Of a DNA stretch of 64,000 nt, positions 1 to 11,070 are shown one piece after another; positions within the stretch are counted from its first letter, which is position 1; every line of letters starts with the position of its first letter. This DNA is from Arachis hypogaea (taxonomy: Eukaryota; Streptophyta; Magnoliopsida; Fabales; Fabaceae), in the NCBI RefSeq assembly GCF_003086295.3, contig NC_092042.1, positions 45,320,137 to 45,384,136 on the forward strand, in the 5' to 3' direction. The position numbers and the translations under genes were made by a program. Under the pieces are notes generated by a model, which saw nothing but the letters and a program-made list of their open reading frames with translations, was not told where the DNA came from and ran no database searches.

Positions 1-1143
1 AAACCACCATTTCCTTATACACCACCTTAAGACTTTAACCAATATGAACTACCTTCCAACTATGACACTCTTCCTCCAAACAATGGACCCTCTTTTTCAC
101 CACCACCCTCAACGGATGAATTTCTCCAACCCCTAATGCAAGAACAATAGGAACTTCTTGCTCATTGCCAAAAAAAGGGAATTTATTGCTAGCTTGACCG
201 AAGTGATGAGTCAATTGGCATCATTGTGCTCAACTATCCAAGACACCGTTATTGTTAAATGTGGGGGATTAATTGAGGAGCACAATGAGAAGGAGAATTT
301 AGAGCTTCAAGGTGAAGAAGATGAGTTGAAGGAAGAATTGCAAGAAGAGGAGGAAGTATAGATAATCGAACCAAAGGAAGTGGTTAAAAATTTAGGAGAT
401 GTCGAATGCAAAGAGAAATCTCAAGTTGAAGAGCCTTCTTCCATGGAGTTTGAAAGTGATGTTAAGGAGGGTAGTGTACAACCTCCAAGGCATGATATAA
501 TTGAAGAATTGGAAGAAATGGGGCAAGCAACAAGTATGATCCTTTTGAGCTTGATGAATCCTTCCCCATTGAACTTGGATTTAATATTGAGGTAGATTTC
601 CCTCAACCCCCATGATATGATTTGAGTGATGGGGAAGAGCTAGAGGACATTGGTGAAGAAGGATGTGAACTTGAGGAAGCTTGGCAATAGGTAGAACTCA
701 AAAAACTTTGTCAAGTGGTGGAAGCCCTTCAAAGAGGATGGACGGGAGTAGAAATTGCTTTATCAAGGCTGTTGGAAACTTCTCTACCTAGACCGCCATC
801 TAATCCTTCATTTGAGTGGGTAAAACTTATATCCCTTAGCTTTATTATCCCACTTGAATTTGGTTTGCTTGAAACGGATGGGCAACTTAGGGTGCTTTGT
901 GGAATGAAACGTAAGAGAAGGATGTTTAGTGGTTGGCGTTGTAAATCTAGGCTCATTATGGTTGGAAGTTCAAAATTTAGAAGAAAGGATTGGTGCACCA
1001 CTCAATTGATTGGGTCTAGGAGGATCATTTGGTGCCTAAGTGAGAATTCGGCTTGCTTATCATCCAATTGGAACTATGATGATCAACTTGAAGACGGGTG
1101 TGAAAATAAAGTGTGGGATCCCGGATCACAAAAAGAGGATTAA
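1..1143 (+). pseudogene. Decayed Pro-rich / Glu-rich ORF of element E1 (function unknown)
   Basis: I do not recognise a named domain. The first ~150 bases read as a Pro/Tyr/Asn-rich stretch with in-frame stops. It matches the same kind of protein in E2 (9529-9881 and 21183-21366), including a YELPSNYD-like segment. From 158 the frame shifts into an acidic, probably helical region very rich in Glu (residues 40-67 of that piece), broken by a TAG at 359-361 and continuing to about 595. A third piece (715-1143) is Trp/Arg-rich. At least two frame changes and several stops show it is dead. E2 lacks the acidic and Trp-rich parts. A structural or gag-like role is possible but unsupported; this could equally be a family-specific accessory protein. 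The 5' end is outside the window. Confidence 0.6.
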
Positions 1144-1321
1144 TTTTGGGAGCTCATGGTTTGTAAAGAACTCCACCAAAGCTTGATGCAAATGATTTGG
1201 AATGTTGGAGCTTACTGGAGATTCAAGAATTGGGGGATGTTCAAGGATGAATTCAAGCACAAGCCACATTGAGGAGAGCTTCCCATAAGTCCAACTTAAG
1301 GACAATAAACAAAAGTGCTAG

Positions 1322-1337
1322 GTGGGAGACACCCCAC
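1322..1337 (+). promoter_or_regulatory. Post-ORF hairpin GTGGG-AGACAC-CCCAC
   Basis: A 5-bp stem with a 6-nt loop lies about 180 bp after the ORF remnant, preceded by AAGTGCTAG. It matches in position and shape the TTGGG-AGGCAA-CCCAA hairpins that follow the coding regions of A, B and the fragment at 30173. The outer base pairs differ but pairing is kept. Confidence 0.55.
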
Positions 1338-1539
1338 AATGGTAAACTCTTTTTATTTTTCTCTTTTGTAAATATTGGTAAAATAAGTTTAATTTTATGT
1401 TTAATTTTATTTGTTCGGTTTATTTAGTAGTCTAGTATGTTAAATAAGGTTTTATGGTGTTTTGGTAGCTGTTTGGAGGTTTGGAATGCTTGGTTTGGTG
1501 CTAGAAATGGAAAAATTTTGAAAAGCAAAGCACCCATCC

Positions 1540-1830
1540 ACGCGTACACGTCACCCACGCGTAAGCATGACCCTCAAGTTTCCAACCCCTCACGCGTACG
1601 CCTCGCCACACGTACATGTGATCCCCAAATTTTCCAACTCCAGTATGAAAATCAGAGACTTGTGCGCGTAGTGTGTTGAAATTGTGTGTCTAGCACAATT
1701 TTGACCCACGCGTACACGTCATCTGTCTCTCTCTATACTATCATGTGTTCACGTCGACAATGCATACGCGTCGCACCCTGTTGCTACCATTCACGCGTAC
1801 GCGTGACCTGACGCGTACGCGTGACCACCT
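1540..1830. repeat. CpG-rich alternating ACGCGT palindrome array inside E1
   Basis: Repeated variants of CACGCGTACACGTCA and ACGCGTACGCGTGACC occur in an otherwise A/T-rich interior. ACGCGTACGCGT is self-complementary and strictly alternates purine and pyrimidine. The same motif array occurs in the E-family LTRs (around 5190, 7280, 8180 and 23185), so it sits both in the LTR and in the interior. Confidence 0.75.
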
Positions 1831-1843
1831 GCCCTGTTTCACT

Positions 1844-1925
1844 CACTTCTTTTCTTCTCTTCTCTCCTTTTCTTTTCTTCTTTTCCCTTCTCCTCTTCTC
1901 TTTACCTCTTTCAACCATCATCCAA
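1844..1925. other. Polypyrimidine tract
   Basis: About 80 bases of nearly pure C/T (CTTCTTTTCTTCTCTTC type) directly follow the palindrome array. A similar tract precedes the ORF of element C at about 41490-41540. It may be a leader or promoter-proximal tract; no function is shown. Confidence 0.5.
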
Positions 1926-3057
1926 CACTACCAATCACCATCTATCACCATTTCTTTTAGTTAGTTGGTTAGTTTATTATTTAGTTAGTTTAATTTCTGT
2001 TTTTCATGATAAGTGTTGGATTACTAATCTTGTTTGCTATTTATTGCTGTTGATTACTGACAGAATGTTATTTTAACATCATTATTGTTAATTTTCATTG
2101 TTGGGTTTCTTTTGTTGAGGTTACAATTTGTTACTTGGTTTTGAATTTTTTATACTTAACCTTTTTGAATACCAAGTACATGTGACATTGCCTTCAAGCT
2201 TTCTAAATCTTTTGAATTGGTTGTTTTGGCCACCATGTGATTTAAAGCATTTTATTATGATTAGGCAATAGTGTATTATCAATGTAATTTTTTATTAGGT
2301 GATGCTTATTATGATTGTCCCTTATTCACATCACCTATTTTATGCATTGAGATTTTGGAATTGTGAAATTGGATCATAAGCTTACCTAATTGCATATTTT
2401 TGAGCTTTTCAAGCTTTGTGGACCATACTTGCTATGTGATTGATTTTCACTTCTATCTTCTTTGTCCTAAGTTCTATAACACCCATGTCTTCCACTTTTA
2501 TGTCACTTAGGTGTTGCAAATAAAATTCAAAGTGTGTCATTGGTTGATGTGTAAGTTTCATATCCCATTTTGTTCACTAAAATTCCTTGCATATCAATCA
2601 ATGTCCATTCATCATCCATTTCACAATCGCTAATTCTTGCTTGAATGCTTTCATGCTTCTTTATTACTTGTTTGTTTATCTTAACGTCCAAGTTTCTTTG
2701 AAGTATTTCAAGCACACTAGAATGAGTGAAGTGCTTACTTCTTCTTGTGTAATTGTGACATAGATCTCTATGCTAGTGTGTGTTCTAAACCACATGCAAC
2801 TTAGAACTCACACACTATTTTTCCTTAATGTCACACTAATGCACTCACTTTATTCTAGTGATTTACCCCATTCCAATAATTTACGCTTTCTTGCTTTTGC
2901 ATTTTCTCATCTTACTGTGCTATTTTCTATCTTTCATGGGTGAGTCATCATAAGCAAGAAAACGGAAGCAGGAGAAAGAACATGCAGCAACCGGTTGATC
3001 CACCAGCTGAAGGTGGCAATCTAGAAAGTCACTGTACCCCCTTGCTCATCTTTTGAA
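1926..3057. other. Non-coding interior of E1, nothing specific seen
   Basis: A/T-rich sequence without an ORF over 70 codons, repeats or palindromes that I can support. It is absent from E2, whose interior is deleted across this part. Confidence 0.5.
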
Positions 3058-3095
3058 TGCACCGAGGACGGTGCAAAATTTTAAGTGTGGGGAGG
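3058..3095 (+). promoter_or_regulatory. Internal hairpin plus polypurine-tract-like module in E1
   Basis: TGCACCG (3058-3064), loop AGGA (3065-3068) and CGGTGCA (3069-3075) form a perfect 7-bp stem. TTTTAAGTGTGGGGAGG follows at 3079-3095. This is the same hairpin-plus-purine-tract order as the true 3' polypurine tract at 4574-4610, with an unrelated stem sequence. It is a second, internal copy about 1.5 kb upstream of the LTR. Confidence 0.65.
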
Positions 3096-4573
3096 TCGTT
3101 TGACCGATCGGCCATTTTCGGGTGACAAATTGCTAATCTCAACACTTTCTCATTTCATTTTTAGGTCATTTAGAATTTTTAGTTACATTTTCTTATTTTG
3201 CGTGCATATATATAATAGGCTTACCCAAAATAATAATATTTTTCAAGGATGTTATCTATAGGGCACACTAATTGATTTGAGTAAAAAAATCTTTTAGTAC
3301 TTGCTTGAATTATATATATATTGTGGAACATGTTTTTGAGCTAAGAACACATAAGCATGTGAGTTTTGAGCCTAATTGTGTGGTTACATCATATAACTAC
3401 TATTTTCATTCTTGTGTGTATTATTCTCTTTCTATGATTGTAATTTTTGATTTGTAATGATTCTTTATGTCCATTATTTTGTGTATGAATGCACTTATAT
3501 GATTGAGGCCATCATTTCAAATAGCTCACTTACCCAAATAGCCTACATTTTATCTTCCATTGTTAGCCAATTTTGAGCCTATGCTAAACCTTTTCTGTTC
3601 TCAATTTTAGCACATTACAAGCCTTGAAGCAAAAAATAATAAATGTCCCTTGTTTTGATCTTTGACTCGGTTAGGCTAGTGAGGGTGTTTATCATTCAAG
3701 TTTGGGAAGTTTGGGAACATTGGGTAGAGATAAAAGTGTATTTTTGTAAATTTGTTAAAAATTTGGGAATTGGGTACATACTCATGCATTAAATATTTAA
3801 ACCATATGCATTGATACCTTTGTATATAATTCATCAAAAGAAAAAAAAAAGAGAAAAAAAAGAAAAAATTGTGTAGAAAAAGAAAAAAATAAAAAGAAAA
3901 GAAAAAGAAAAAAAACTAATAAAAAGGGGACAGAATGCCCCAAAGTAAAGTTCAACAAAAATCAATGCATATAGGTTGTGAATCAAAAAAAGAGAATCCA
4001 TGAGTATGTGAAAAAGTGAAGAATGGGTAGTTAGATTTGTATGAGAATTGAATAGGTTGTTGTAGGTTAGGTGGGAGCTTAAGTTAATCAAAGATTCAAA
4101 TTTCAAGCCCACTTAACCAAATACAATCCTACCTTGACCCTAGCCCAATTACAACCTATGGATAAGTCCTTATGGTATTTGTATGCATGCATTGAATAAT
4201 TGTTGATTGTTAGATGAAAACAAATCTTAGAAAGCATGATTAGAAGAGAATTGAGAGAATCAACCATATACACTTGAGTGACTACAGCGAATAGACATCC
4301 GGTGAGGGTTCGATTGCTCAATTACATGTTTTCACCTCTGATCATCTCTCATCTTGCAAGTTTGAAAAATCTTTTGAATAACTCAATTCAATTGTGGGTG
4401 TGATTTGATTGCTATTGCTTTGGCCCTCATGTTCATATTTGTTTTCTTGGGAATTGATTTATTTTGACCAAGTAGTTGTATTCATTTAGATAGATTGCAT
4501 GTAGGAATATTGCATATAGATAGTTTATTTACATTGAATAAATGTTGATACTCCTTGTCTCTTTCTTGAGTTT
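3096..4573. other. Non-coding 3' tail of E1, with an A-rich tract at about 3838-3915
   Basis: The stretch is homologous to about 21385-22841 of E2; both contain GAGCTAAGAACACATAAGC, for example. A run of A with scattered G (3838-3915) has a counterpart at about 22128-22205. Open frames here encode only low-complexity Phe/Lys-rich strings and are not credible genes. Confidence 0.7.
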
Positions 4574-4610
4574 AGCATGAGGACATGCTTAGTTTAAGTG
4601 TGGAGAGGTT
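4574..4610 (+). promoter_or_regulatory. Hairpin and 3' polypurine tract of E1
   Basis: AGCATG-AGGA-CATGCT (4574-4589) is a 6-bp hairpin, followed by TTTAAGTGTGGAGAGG ending at 4608, two bases before the LTR starts at 4611. Its position directly 5' of the LTR makes the purine-rich run the plus-strand primer site. The identical order is seen in E2. Confidence 0.75.
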
Positions 4611-4879
4611 TGATAAACCCCAATTTTGTGGTTTATCTTGTGTTGAATTTAAGGGATTTTATCAACTTATCTCATATTTTTTCAATGAAATAGTATGGTT
4701 TTGCAATACTCCCTAATTTGTACTTAAGAGTGAAAATATGATTTTTAGCCCTTAAAATAGCTAAATTTAATTCACTTTAATTCGATTCGATGCCTTGATA
4801 TGTTTATTGAGTGATTTCAGGTTCATAAGGCAAGTATTGGATGGAAGAAGTAAAGAGAAAAGTATACAAAGTGGAGAAT
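4611..4879 (+). repeat. Truncated 3' LTR of E1 (first 269 bp)
   Basis: It starts TGATAAACCCCAATTTTGTGG as do the other E-family LTRs and follows their sequence. It stops where a second LTR begins at 4880 with the same start. GATAAACC and GGTTTATC at the very start can pair into a hairpin. Confidence 0.85.
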
Positions 4880-6298
4880 TGATAAACCCCAATTTTGTGG
4901 TTTATCTTGTGCTTAATTTAGGGATTTTATCAACTTTTCTCATATTTATTCAATGAAATAGCATAGTTTTGTAAATCTCTCCTAATTTGTGCTTAAGAGT
5001 GAAAACATGCTTTTTAGGCCTTAAAATAGCTAAATTTAATTCACTTTAATTCCATTCGATGCCTTGATGTGTTTGTTGAGTAATTTTAGGTCCATAAGGC
5101 AAGTGTTGGATGGAATAAGTGAAGAGAAAAGCATGCAAGTAGAAAATTCATGAAGAAATGAGCATTTAGAGTATTTAGAGCGTCAAGCACGCGTGACAGA
5201 TGCGCACGCGTGAAGAGGTGCATTGTCAAATGCGATGCGTACGCGTGACAAGAAAAAGCCAAACGACATGTACGCGTAACCCATGCTTACGCGTCACAAG
5301 CAGCACGTGACCTCATTAAAGTGAATACGTTGGGGGCAATTTCTAAGCTCTCCAGGCCCAAATCCAACTCATTTCTGAGGCTATTTGATGCAGAATTCAA
5401 GAGGGGTCAAGGGAGGAGCAATTAGTTAGAGTAGGAAACATGCTTTAGGCAGTTTCTAGAGAGAGAAGCTCCCTTTTCTCTTTAGAATTAGGTTAGAATT
5501 AGGTTAATTTCTCTTAAATCTAGGTTTAAATTCTTGTTTCCATCTTGTTTTCTTTACAATTTCTTGTTCTATTGTCTTGATTTTCCTATTTTCTCTTGTT
5601 AATTTTCCATTTTGGTTACTTTTATGTTTATGCACTCTTGTTAATTTCATTCTCTTTAATGCAAATTTGAGGTATTTCATGTTTAATGTGCTTTGCTTAG
5701 TTGTTATTGTTAATTTCTTGCATTGGGTAGTTGTAGATTTTATTATTCTTGCAATTTAACATGCTTTTCTTTTATGCAAGTGTTTGATAAAATGATTGGT
5801 TGGATGTTATTGTAGTTTTTGAACATTCTTGGCTTGGAAAGAGAAATTAGACAATCTTGAGTCATTAATACCCAACTTATGTTGGTGATCTAGAGTTGTT
5901 AGTTAATATTATTTCAATTGACTCTAATCTCTTGCTAATTCAATTAGTGAGTTGATTAGGACTTTTGGATTGGGATTAACTAGTCTTATTTGACTTTCTC
6001 TCATGTGAAGATAACATTATACCTTCTTCCAATGTTGGATATGACTAAATAGGATTAGCTCTTGTTAATTATTGCAATATGATTAGTGACTAGGATAGAA
6101 AGCCTATATTCTCAATCCTTGCCATGAATGTCTCTCTTTATTAATTGCTTTCTTTAATTGTTTGCTTTACTTTTCTTGTCATTTATTTTCTTGCCCTTTT
6201 ATCAACCAACCCACCCCTTGGTTACCATAACCAATAGCACTTATACCTCACTGCGATTCCTTTGAGAGATGACCCGGGACTAATACTCTCGGTTATTT
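4880..6298 (+). repeat. E-family LTR copy, left arm of a large inverted repeat
   Basis: The copy begins TGATAAACCCCAATTTTGTGG and follows the E2 5' LTR (7871-9372) to about the level of 9240, so the last ~130 bp of the LTR are missing. It includes the CpG-rich ACGCGT segment (about 5187-5300) and the tract around CTCTCGGTTATTTG. No target duplication with its neighbours was found. Confidence 0.8.
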
Positions 6299-7708
6299 GT
6301 CAAAGGAATTTTAGTGAGGTATGCGTGCTATTGGTTATAGTATCCAAGGGGTGGGTTGGTTGATAAAAGGGAAAAAAATAAATGACAAGAAAACTAAAGC
6401 AAGCAACTAAAGAAAGCAAGTAATAAAGAGAGACATTCATGGTAAGGATTGAGAATTTAGGCTTTCTATCATAGTCACTAATCATATCACAATAATTATC
6501 AAGAGCTAATCCTATTTAGTCATCTCCAACATAGGAAGAAGGTATAATGTTATCTTCACTTGAGAGAAAGTCAAATAAGACTAGTTAATCTCAATCGAAA
6601 AGTCCTAATCAACTCACTAATTGATTTAGCAAGAGATTAGAGTCAATGGAAATAATATTAACTAACAACTCTAGATCACCAATCTAAATTGGGTATTAAT
6701 GACTCAGGATTGCCTAATTTATCTTTCCAAGCCAAGAATGCTCAAAAAGGTACTCTAACATCCAACTAAGCATTTTATCAAACACTTGGATGGCATAAAA
6801 GGAAAGCATGGTAAATTGCAAGGAACAATAAAATCTACCACTACCTAATGTAAGAATTTAACAATAGCAACTCAATTAAACATCAAAGAAACATAAAAAC
6901 ATAAATTGCATTAAAAGAAAATCCAAATCCAACAAGAGTTCATCAACATAAAAGTAACAAAATAAAGGAAATGACAAGTAAAACTAGAAGAGCTAGGATG
7001 AAAGAACAAAAAATTATCAAGAAAACTAGATGAGAACAAGAAAATAAACCTAAATCTAAGAAGAAAATAAACCTAAGAACCCTAATTCTAGAGAGAAGAG
7101 GGAGCTTCTCTCTCTAGAAAACTACCTACAACATGATGCTAAACTAATCTAATTGCTCCCCCCTTGTTTGCTCTTCAATTCTGCATGAAATAGTCTCAGA
7201 AAGGAGTTGGATTTGGGCCTGGGAAGCTCAGAAATCGCCCCCAGCTAATTCACTTTAATGAGGTTACGTGCCATTTGTCACGCGTGCGCGTGGACGACGC
7301 GCTCGCGTCGCTTGCAAATTTTCTCCTCACGCGTACGCGTGGGTAACGCGTGCGCATGGCTATGAATGTTCTTCTCATGCGTACGCGTGGGTGACACGTG
7401 CGCATGGCCTTCAATTCTCCAAATGCTCATTTATTCATGAATTCTCCAATTTGCATGATTTTCTCTTCACTTCTCCATCCAATACTTGCCTTATGAACCT
7501 GAAATCACTTAATAAACACATCAAGGCATCGAATGGAATTTAAGTGAATTAAATTTGGCTATTTAAAGGCCTAAAAAGCATGTTTTCACCCTTAAGCACA
7601 GATTTAGAGAGAATTACAAAGCATGCTAGTTCATTGAATAAATGTGAGATAAGTTGATAAAATCCCCTAAATTAAGCACAAGATAAACCACAAAATTGGG
7701 GTTTATCA
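6299..7708 (-). repeat. E-family LTR copy, right arm of a large inverted repeat
   Basis: Read on the minus strand from 7708 it begins TGATAAACCCCAATTTTGTGG and runs back to about 6300, where the plus-strand copy ends. Signposts repeat in reverse: the region of 6240-6262 returns as its complement at 6300-6325, and the start of life of the LTR at 4880 returns at 7708. The arms differ by scattered changes and small indels. The CpG-rich array here (about 7278-7410) is longer than in the left arm. Confidence 0.8.
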
Positions 7709-7870
7709 GCCTTCCACAATTTGGGTCACTACATCTATTAGATTGGTAAGCATTAGGGTTCATAATTGGGTATTAATGACTCAAGATTGCCTAATTTCTC
7801 TTTCCAAGTCAAGAATGCTAAAAAACTACTCTAAGATCCAACCAAGAATTTTATCAAACAGTTGGAAGGA
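7709..7870 (-). repeat. Small inverted LTR scrap
   Basis: Positions 7764-7865 resemble the minus-strand sequence at about 6690-6790 (GGGTATTAATGACTCA and onwards). It is therefore another reversed piece of E-family LTR. The first 55 bases are unassigned. Confidence 0.55.
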
Positions 7871-9372
7871 TGATAAACCCCAATTTTGTGGTTTATATTG
7901 TGTTGAATTTAGAGGATCTTATCAAATTTTTGCACATTTATTCAATGAAATAGCATGGTTTTGTGAATTTCTCCTGATTTGTGCTTAAGAGTAAAAAGAT
8001 GCTTTTTAGCCCTTTAAATCACTAATTTTAATTCACTTTAATTCCATTTGATGCCTTAATATGTTTGTTAAGTGATTTCAGGATTAAAAGGCAAAGATTG
8101 GGTTGAAGGAATGAAGAAAAATCATGCGAAAATGGGAAATTCATGAAGAAATGAGGATTTGCTGAACTGAAGGCCACACGCACGCATCACCCACGCGTAC
8201 GCATGACCAGGAAAGTTGCCAGCGACGCATACGCGTGACCCATGCGTACGCATGACAAGCAGCACGTGACCAACTTAAGGGCAATACGTTGGGGGCGATT
8301 TCTGAGCTCAAGGAGGCCCAAATCCAACTCGTTTCTGATGCTTTTGAACCCAAGGATTGCAAGGGAATGAGGGGGGGGAGAAGTCATAGTGTAGTTTCCA
8401 CCATGTTGTAGGTTAGAATTCTAGAGAGAGAAGCTCTCCCTTCTCTCTAGAATTTAGGGTAGTTTAGGTTTAATTTTCTTAGATCCAACTTTTAATTCTT
8501 GTTTTGATTGAGTTTTTTCTTTTAATTTCTTGTTATTACATCTTTACTCTTCTAGTTTTACTTGTCATTTCCTTTATTTTGTTGCTTTATGTTCATGCAC
8601 TCTTGTTGATTTCAATTTCCTTTTAATGTTATTTTATGTTTCCATATCTCTTTTATGTTGTTATTATTAATTTCTTGCTTATGTTAGTTATGGGTTCCAT
8701 TAATTCTTACATTTTATGATGTTTACTTTTCTTGCACTCTAGGTGTTTGATAAAATGTTTACACTAATTTTTTAGTAGTTTTCTTTACTCTTGGCCTAGG
8801 CTAAGGGAGTTAAGTGACCTTGAGTCATTGGGTCTCATTGAATTGGTGATTTGAGAATCCTATATGGTCAATTTGATAACCATTAACACTAGCCTACTGC
8901 TAAGTCAAATAGTAGCTAGGTTAGGACTTATGGATTGATGTTGATCAAGCCTATTTGACATACTTCAAGTGTTGAAGTAGACATTATACATACTTAAGGC
9001 ATAGAGGTAGACTTAATGGGTTGGTCCTTCATAAATGTCAATATATAGTTTGTAGACAAGGATGGTGATATCAATTTCCTATGTCTAGCCAAGAGTTCTT
9101 TTCCTTTCTTTTATTAGTTCTTGTTATTTACTTTTCTTGCCACTTACAAAATCAAACCCCCTTGTTCTTCATAGCCAATAATTGATCACTTCATTGCAAT
9201 TCTTTGTGAGACGACTCGAGATTTGAATACTTCGGTTAATTCTTATTGGGTTTGTACTTGTGACAACCAAACAATTAAAATTTGATTTGAGGATCGATTG
9301 TCAGTTTGGACTATACTATCAACGGAATTATTTATGTGAAATTCCGAACCGGTATAAAAATCTTCATCATCA
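7871..9372 (+). repeat. 5' LTR of E2 (1502 bp)
   Basis: It starts TGATAAACCCC and ends CTTCATCATCA, giving TG...CA ends, followed six bases later by the primer site. It contains a CpG-rich ACGCGT/ACGCAT array at about 8175-8270. The 3' LTR at 22879 matches closely. Confidence 0.85.
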
Positions 9373-9378
9373 AATTTT

Positions 9379-9396
9379 TGGTATCGTTGCTGGGGA
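9379..9396 (+). promoter_or_regulatory. Degenerate primer binding site of E2
   Basis: TGGTATCGTTGCTGGGGA differs from the tRNA-Asp complementary site TGGCGCCGTTGCCGGGGA by three C/G-to-T/A type changes. Its place just after the LTR supports the call. Confidence 0.7.
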
Positions 9397-9528
9397 ATTG
9401 CAATGGTGTTATGTTATTGGCTATTTTTCATATGTGAATATTGTGAATAGTTTGATTTTTGCTTGCTAGTTGTAGAATTTTGTTCCTCTTGTTTCTTATT
9501 AGTTTTTGCTTTATTTTCTTTTGATATT

Positions 9529-9881
9529 ATGAATTCTCACCCCTTTAGCTATGAGTTTGGTTCAAACTATGTTATAGGGAATGGAAGGTACAATGACAAC
9601 ATGCATTAAGGATGGAACAATCAAAGATGGGAGGAACCTCAATGAATTGATCACTCTTCGTGGCAACAACATCCGGTTTCTTATAGGTATAATTCCACTC
9701 CTAATGCATATCAATCCAATGGATGTGGTGACCCTCATTGTGGTTGTCAACAACCACCACCATATGTCTATGAACCACCTCCTCAACATAATTTTGAACC
9801 ACCATACTCACAAGCCCTATACCACTAAACACCTCCATATGACCCTAATCCTTATACACCGTACCAACCACTTTGTGTACC
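9529..9881 (+). pseudogene. 5' part of E2's Pro/Gln/Tyr-rich ORF, decayed
   Basis: An ATG at 9529 opens a frame rich in Asn, Gln, Pro and Tyr, with CGCQQPPPYVYEPPPQ-like composition further on. It has in-frame stops near 9607, 9646 and 9826. The frame is interrupted at GTACC by element A and resumes in the same frame at 21183. It is the same protein type as the start of E1. I know no function; a nucleic-acid-binding or structural role would be a guess. Confidence 0.6.
9877..9881. repeat. Target site duplication of element A (left copy, GTACC)
   Basis: GTACC directly precedes the LTR end TGGTG at 9882 and is repeated exactly at 21183-21187 after the other LTR end. It fixes both boundaries of element A. 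Confidence 0.9.
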
Positions 9882-11032
9882 TGGTGTACGAAATTGTAAT
9901 CCCAATATCAAAATCAAGATTTCTCGATCATGCCAGAATAGAATCCGTTGATTCTTTTGCGTTTGTCATCACGCCCAACAATCGCGAGTTTGAAGCTCGT
10001 CACAGCCATCCAATCCTTGAATCCTGCTCAGAATACCACAGACAAGGTTTAGACTTTCCAGATTCTCATGAATGCCGCCATCAATTCTACCTTATACCAC
10101 GAAGATTCTGATTAAGGAATCTAAGAGATACTCATTCAATCTAATGTAGAACGGAGGTGGTTGTCAGGCACACGTTCATGGGTTGAGGAAGGTGATGAGT
10201 GTCACAGATCATCACCTTCTTCATAGTGAAGCGCGAATGAATATCTTAGATAGGAACAAGCGTGTTTGAATGGAAAACAGAAAGAATTGCATTAATTTAT
10301 CGGGACGCTGCAGAGCTCCTCACCCCCAACAATGGGGTTTAGAGATTCATGCCGTCAAAGAGAATAAAATTCAGATCTAAAAATGTCATGAGGTACAAAA
10401 TAAGTCTCTAAAAGTTGTTTAAATACTAAAATAGTAACCTAGGTTTACAAAATATGAGTAAACTAAGATAATTGGTGCAAAAATCCACTTCTGGGGCCCA
10501 CTTGGTGTGTGCTGGGGCTGAGACTTAAGCTTCTCACGTACCTGGGCTGTTTCTGGAGTTGAACGCCAGGTTGTAACGTGTTTTTGGCGTTGAACTCCAA
10601 CTTGTAACCTGTTTCTAGCGCTGGATGCCAGACTACAACATGGAACTGGCGTTGAACGCCAGTTTACGTCGTCTATCTTTGCGCAAAGTATAGACTATTA
10701 TATATTGTTGGAAAGCCCTGGATGTCTACTTTCCAACCCAATTGAGGGCGCACCAATTAGCTCCTGTAGCTCCAAAAAATCCACTTCGAGTGTAGGGAGG
10801 TCAGAATCCAACAGCATCAGTAGTCCTTTTTCAGCCTAAATCATATTTTTGCTCAGCTCCCTCAATTTCAGCCAGAAAATACCTGAAAACATAGAAAAAC
10901 ACACAAACTCATAGTAAAGTCCAGAAATGTGATTTTTGTTTAAAAATAATAAGATTCTATTAAAAACTAATAAAACATGCTAAAATCTATATGAAATTAC
11001 CCCCAAAAAGCGTATAAAATATCCGCTCATCA
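9882..11032 (-). repeat. 3' LTR of element A, with a ~400-bp internal deletion
   Basis: The outer ends equal those of the 5' LTR (TGGTG...CATCA on the plus strand). The sequence jumps from the equivalent of 19670 to that of 20073. TTCT is present at both edges, which suggests a microhomology deletion inside U5. The GGCGTTGAACGCC motifs are at about 10560-10665. Confidence 0.88.
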
Positions 11033-11070
11033 CAACACCAAACTTAAACTGTTGCTTGTCCCCAAGCAAC
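11033..11070 (-). promoter_or_regulatory. Hairpin and polypurine-tract region of element A
   Basis: On the minus strand GTTGCTTG-GGGA-CAAGCAAC (11070 to 11051) is a perfect 8-bp hairpin with a GGGA loop. AGTTTAAGTTTGGTGTTG follows, touching the LTR start at 11032. B and C have the same module at the same place. Confidence 0.8.

Larger units (their letters stand above)
1..4879 (+). mobile_element. Element E1: 3' part of a non-autonomous Athila-like LTR element (partial)
   Basis: The window opens inside the interior of an element whose 3' polypurine tract (about 4595-4608) and 3' LTR start (TGATAAACCCC at 4611) are both visible. The interior carries a decayed ORF, a hairpin at 1322-1337, a CpG-rich palindrome array and a long A/T-rich tail. 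No protease, reverse transcriptase or integrase motif is present, so it looks non-autonomous. The same tail occurs in E2 at about 21363-22878, which defines the family. The 3' LTR is cut after 269 bp by a second copy of the same LTR. The 5' half lies outside the window. Confidence 0.8.

Noticed and set aside
3834..4112. Phe-rich minus-strand ORF (also 22042-22321)
   Set aside because: It is the complement of an A-rich tract; low complexity only.
4880..7708. Foldback DNA transposon or MITE
   Set aside because: The arms are LTR copies of a known local family, with no target duplication around the whole.
9930..10111. ORF repeated in both LTRs of A (also 20070-20238)
   Set aside because: It is duplicated only because it lies in the LTR, on the antisense strand; no protein features.
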